64,000 nt of DNA. Source: 34-65-8 sp964516135 (GTDB lineage Bacteria > Pseudomonadota > Alphaproteobacteria > Sphingomonadales > Sphingomonadaceae). Shown in pieces: positions 61,827 to 64,000 of this stretch. The DNA is taken from positions 1 through 64,000 of the forward strand of contig CAZEWN010000008.1 in the NCBI GenBank assembly GCA_964516135.1, given 5' to 3'. The position numbers and the translations under genes are program-made. The stretch's first letter is position 1; each line of letters begins with the position of its first letter. The notes under the pieces are model-generated. The model saw only the letters and a list, made by a program, of their open reading frames with translations. It did not search any database and had not been told where the DNA came from.

Positions 61827-64000
61827 CAGACGGTTTCCTCGCCCAGCTTGGTGAAAGTGAGGAACTTCTCCGGCGCGACACGGATGGCTGCGCCGGTGGG
61901 GCAGGCGCGGACGCAGGCTGGGCCGCCGTCGATCCCGGAACACATGTCGCACTTGATCGCCACCTTGGCGGCGTCCTTCACCCCATGCTTCTTGCGCCAG
62001 GCATAGGGCGCCTCGCCCGGCCCCGGCCCGGCACCGAACAGCAGCCAATTGAACAGCGAGGGCTTCTTCGGCGGCTTCGCATCCAGCCGGATCACGCGAT
62101 AAGGGCAATTGCGCACGCAGTTGCCGCAGCCGATGCAGCTCTCGTCGATGAACACCTCGCCATCGGGCCCGCGCTTGATCGCATTGGGCGGACAGTCGGC
62201 CATGCAGTGCGGGTGCTCGCAGTGGCGGCAGCTCGTGGGCACGTGGAGGTGGGCGTAGGTCCGCCCGGCCTCGCGGTCGAGGCGGCTCAGGCCCTCGTGG
62301 CTGTCGGCGCAGGCTTTCTCGCAATTGTCGCAGCCGACGCACAGCGTTTCGTCGATCAGCAACACGTCGGTCGCCTCGCCAATGCCATTGTCGATCAGGA
62401 ACTGCGCGGTCTGCGAATACATGTCGACCGCGCCGCTGAACCCCTGCTTCTGCGCTTCGATGAATCGGTTGATCTCGCGCCGCCCAGCCATGTCGTTGAG
62501 TACCCGCTCGCGCAACTCCGGCTTCGCGGCGAGCAGGCGGGCAAAGGCCGCGCCGGGAAACCGCACCACCTGGCTCTTGATCGCGGCCTTGACCGTGGCG
62601 GTGCGCCTGGACCCGTCGATGACGGCCATTTCGCCGACGTAGGAACCGGCGGGCAGATAGGACAGGAACACCGGGTGCCCGCCGATCTCCTTCTCGACGA
62701 TCATCGATCCGCGCTGGATCACGAACACGTCCTGATCGTCGGCTCCTTCCTCGATGATCTTCTGCCCGGCGCGTATGTCCATCGTTTCCGCCGCCGCGAC
62801 CACTTCGGCAAGATCGTCCTGGGTCAGCCCCGAACCAAACATCTGGAGCAGTTGCCGCTCGATCGTGATGCGATTGACTGCGCGGCCAGCCGCCGGGACC
62901 GTCGCGATGAGTTTCAGCGCGGCATTGCGCGACAGTTCCATCACCGTGGTCGGCTCGGCCGCCCGAATGGTCGCGCCGCGGCGGCGACCGGAGATGAGGC
63001 CGACCTCTCCGAAGATCGAGCCATGGGTAATTGGCACGGTGATCGAGGGATCGGCCGGATTGACCTCGACCGCAACCGACCCTTCCGCGATTGCGAACAT
63101 CGAGGATCCGGGATCGTTGCGGACGAAGATCACCTCGCCCGGGGCATGGTGCGCGACCGTGCTGTCGAGCATCAGCTCGCGCATCTGCAGCGGCGAGAGG
63201 TCGTTCAGGATCACCACCTGCGATCGAAACGTCTCGAGCCATTCGTCGACCGTGCGGCGACCCGGCAGCGCAGCGAACTTTTCCGCCAGGATCGGCTCGT
63301 CGGCGGGCTTCAGATCGCGGTTCCCGTTCAGGAACTCGATGACGTCGTGGCCCTGGTTCATGCAGTGCTTGATCAGTGGATAGCCGGCCAGCGCACCGAT
63401 CACATGGACGCCCGGCACGGTCGATTCGAATGTGGGCGACAGCTTGGGGTAGGCGAGGCGGTCCGCGCTGGTGAATTCGACGCCGGTACCCGGCACGATC
63501 ACCTTCCTGCCGTCCCGGTCCTCGAACCGGGCGCAAATGCCCTCAACGAAAGCGCGCGGCGGAGCCGATCCCATGCGCGCGATCACCCGGTCGCAGCGGG
63601 CCTTCACCTCGCCATCGCGCGTGTCAAAAGTGATCTCGCCCCGGTCGATCGCGGAGGCCGTCGTTTCGGTGCGGACAAACAGGCGCCCTTCCGCCTCCAT
63701 CGCGCGCAGTGCCGCGACATTGGCCGCCTTGGCGGTGGCGAAATCGGCCGAACGGTTGATGATCGTCACCGTATTGCGCTGCTGCGGATCGGCGGCGAGG
63801 CCCATGGCGTTCTCGATCCCCGCGTCGCCCGCGCCGATGACCACGATATGTTCGTCCACGTACTCGCCAGGATCATCGAGCTGGTATTGCACCACCGCAC
63901 CTTCGCCCACCGGGCAGCGCACCGTGTTGGGATTGCCCTGCGTGCCGATCGCCAGGACCACCTTTTCCGCGCGGAACTCCTGGCCAGAACGGGTCTGGAG
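61826..64000 (-). CDS. FAD-dependent oxidoreductase with two cNMP-binding domains and a four-cluster ferredoxin domain (partial, start beyond window)
   Basis: The frame is open to the window end, so the N-terminus is missing; about 724 codons are seen. Order: second half of a thioredoxin-reductase-like FAD/NAD(P) domain (IVVIGAGDAGIENAMGLA, then GVHVIGALAGYPLIKHCMNQ), CRP-type cNMP-binding domain 1 (IFGEVGLISGRRRGATI, Arg-Thr-Ala motif altered), domain 2 (YVGEMAVIDGSRRTATV, canonical Glu and Arg), then a HybA/DmsB-like region with 16 cysteines in four groups (CVGCDNCEKAC, CRHCEHPHCMADC, CIGCGNCVRNC, CDMCSGIDGGPACVRAC). It probably carries electrons from NAD(P)H via FAD and four [4Fe-4S] clusters to the cytochrome b, gated by cyclic nucleotide. 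The latter is inference. Confidence 0.88.
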   Translation of the reverse strand, partial: LQTRSGQEFRAEKVVLAIGTQGNPNTVRCPVGEGAVVQYQLDDPGEYVDEHIVVIGAGDAGIENAMGLAADPQQRNTVTIINRSADFATAKAANVAALRAMEAEGRLFVRTETTASAIDRGEITFDTRDGEVKARCDRVIARMGSAPPRAFVEGICARFEDRDGRKVIVPGTGVEFTSADRLAYPKLSPTFESTVPGVHVIGALAGYPLIKHCMNQGHDVIEFLNGNRDLKPADEPILAEKFAALPGRRTVDEWLETFRSQVVILNDLSPLQMRELMLDSTVAHHAPGEVIFVRNDPGSSMFAIAEGSVAVEVNPADPSITVPITHGSIFGEVGLISGRRRGATIRAAEPTTVMELSRNAALKLIATVPAAGRAVNRITIERQLLQMFGSGLTQDDLAEVVAAAETMDIRAGQKIIEEGADDQDVFVIQRGSMIVEKEIGGHPVFLSYLPAGSYVGEMAVIDGSRRTATVKAAIKSQVVRFPGAAFARLLAAKPELRERVLNDMAGRREINRFIEAQKQGFSGAVDMYSQTAQFLIDNGIGEATDVLLIDETLCVGCDNCEKACADSHEGLSRLDREAGRTYAHLHVPTSCRHCEHPHCMADCPPNAIKRGPDGEVFIDESCIGCGNCVRNCPYRVIRLDAKPPKKPSLFNWLLFGAGPGPGEAPYAWRKKHGVKDAAKVAIKCDMCSGIDGGPACVRACPTGAAIRVAPEKFLTFTKLGEETV

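Noticed and set aside
61827..63536. Upstream extension of the cytochrome b frame
   Set aside because: It runs in another frame through the ferredoxin/cNMP gene on the same strand, with an Arg-rich, motif-free translation. The true start overlaps the ferredoxin stop by one base.
1..64000. CRISPR arrays, tRNA/rRNA genes, insertion sequences, integrases and prophage genes
   Set aside because: Looked for across the window; no regular spaced repeats, cloverleaf genes or transposase/phage motifs were recognised.

Overview
The window is GC-rich, densely coding bacterial DNA with many 1- to 4-base stop/start overlaps. Several things point to an alphaproteobacterium of the order Sphingomonadales, probably Erythrobacteraceae or Sphingomonadaceae: a crtY-crtI-crtB carotenoid cluster, a split MetH, a two-subunit glycine decarboxylase, sphingomonad-type TonB receptors, and intergenic palindromes of the type common in this order. 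The species cannot be named from the sequence alone. No rRNA, tRNA, CRISPR array, insertion sequence or phage gene was seen.

Layout. 1-4.8 kb: a truncated amidohydrolase at the left edge, an S9 peptidase, a MipA/OmpV outer-membrane protein and a small secreted protein. 4.8-11 kb: a tightly overlapping run crtY-crtI-LOG-crtB-biotin carboxylase (beta-carotene branch plus an acyl-CoA carboxylase alpha subunit). 11-18.8 kb: two MFS transporters, DNA polymerase IV, Nudix hydrolase, 6-phosphogluconolactonase, Dps, a GDT1-like membrane protein and a PhoX-like Tat protein. 18.9-33.6 kb: a polysaccharide/uronate utilisation locus with two TonB-dependent receptors, a hexuronate-type transporter, a FAH-family hydratase, a LacI regulator, KDG kinase, KduD, KduI, a secreted beta-helix protein and a PL5-like lyase. 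Copies of a 14-bp palindrome (TGACACCGGTGTCA) sit at its promoters and are the likely LacI operator. 33.8-39.8 kb: a small unknown gene, then an ArsR-methyltransferase regulator-metF-metH(N)-metH(C) operon behind an AT-rich palindrome. 39.8-45.9 kb: a cation/proton antiporter divergent from a tandem glycine riboswitch that leads gcvT-gcvH-gcvPA-gcvPB.

46-64 kb is the most unusual part: two convergent operons that together look like a transmembrane electron conduit with built-in cyclic-nucleotide signalling. The plus-strand operon encodes a CHASE2 adenylate cyclase, a secreted FecR-like protein, a pentaheme cytochrome, a lipoprotein with tandem GlcG/HbpS domains, a large outer-membrane beta-barrel and a 1349-residue decaheme cytochrome ending in LVIVD repeats. 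The minus-strand operon encodes a fused FAD oxidoreductase/two cNMP-binding domains/four-cluster ferredoxin (cut by the window end), a membrane cytochrome b, an FHA-domain membrane-anchored decaheme cytochrome, and a CpdA-like cyclic-nucleotide phosphodiesterase. At least 25 c-type hemes are encoded. A cAMP maker, a possible cAMP sensor and a cAMP destroyer lie in one locus with a route from cytosolic NAD(P)H through the inner membrane and periplasm to the cell surface. The individual domains are recognisable; the combination and its physiological role are inference.
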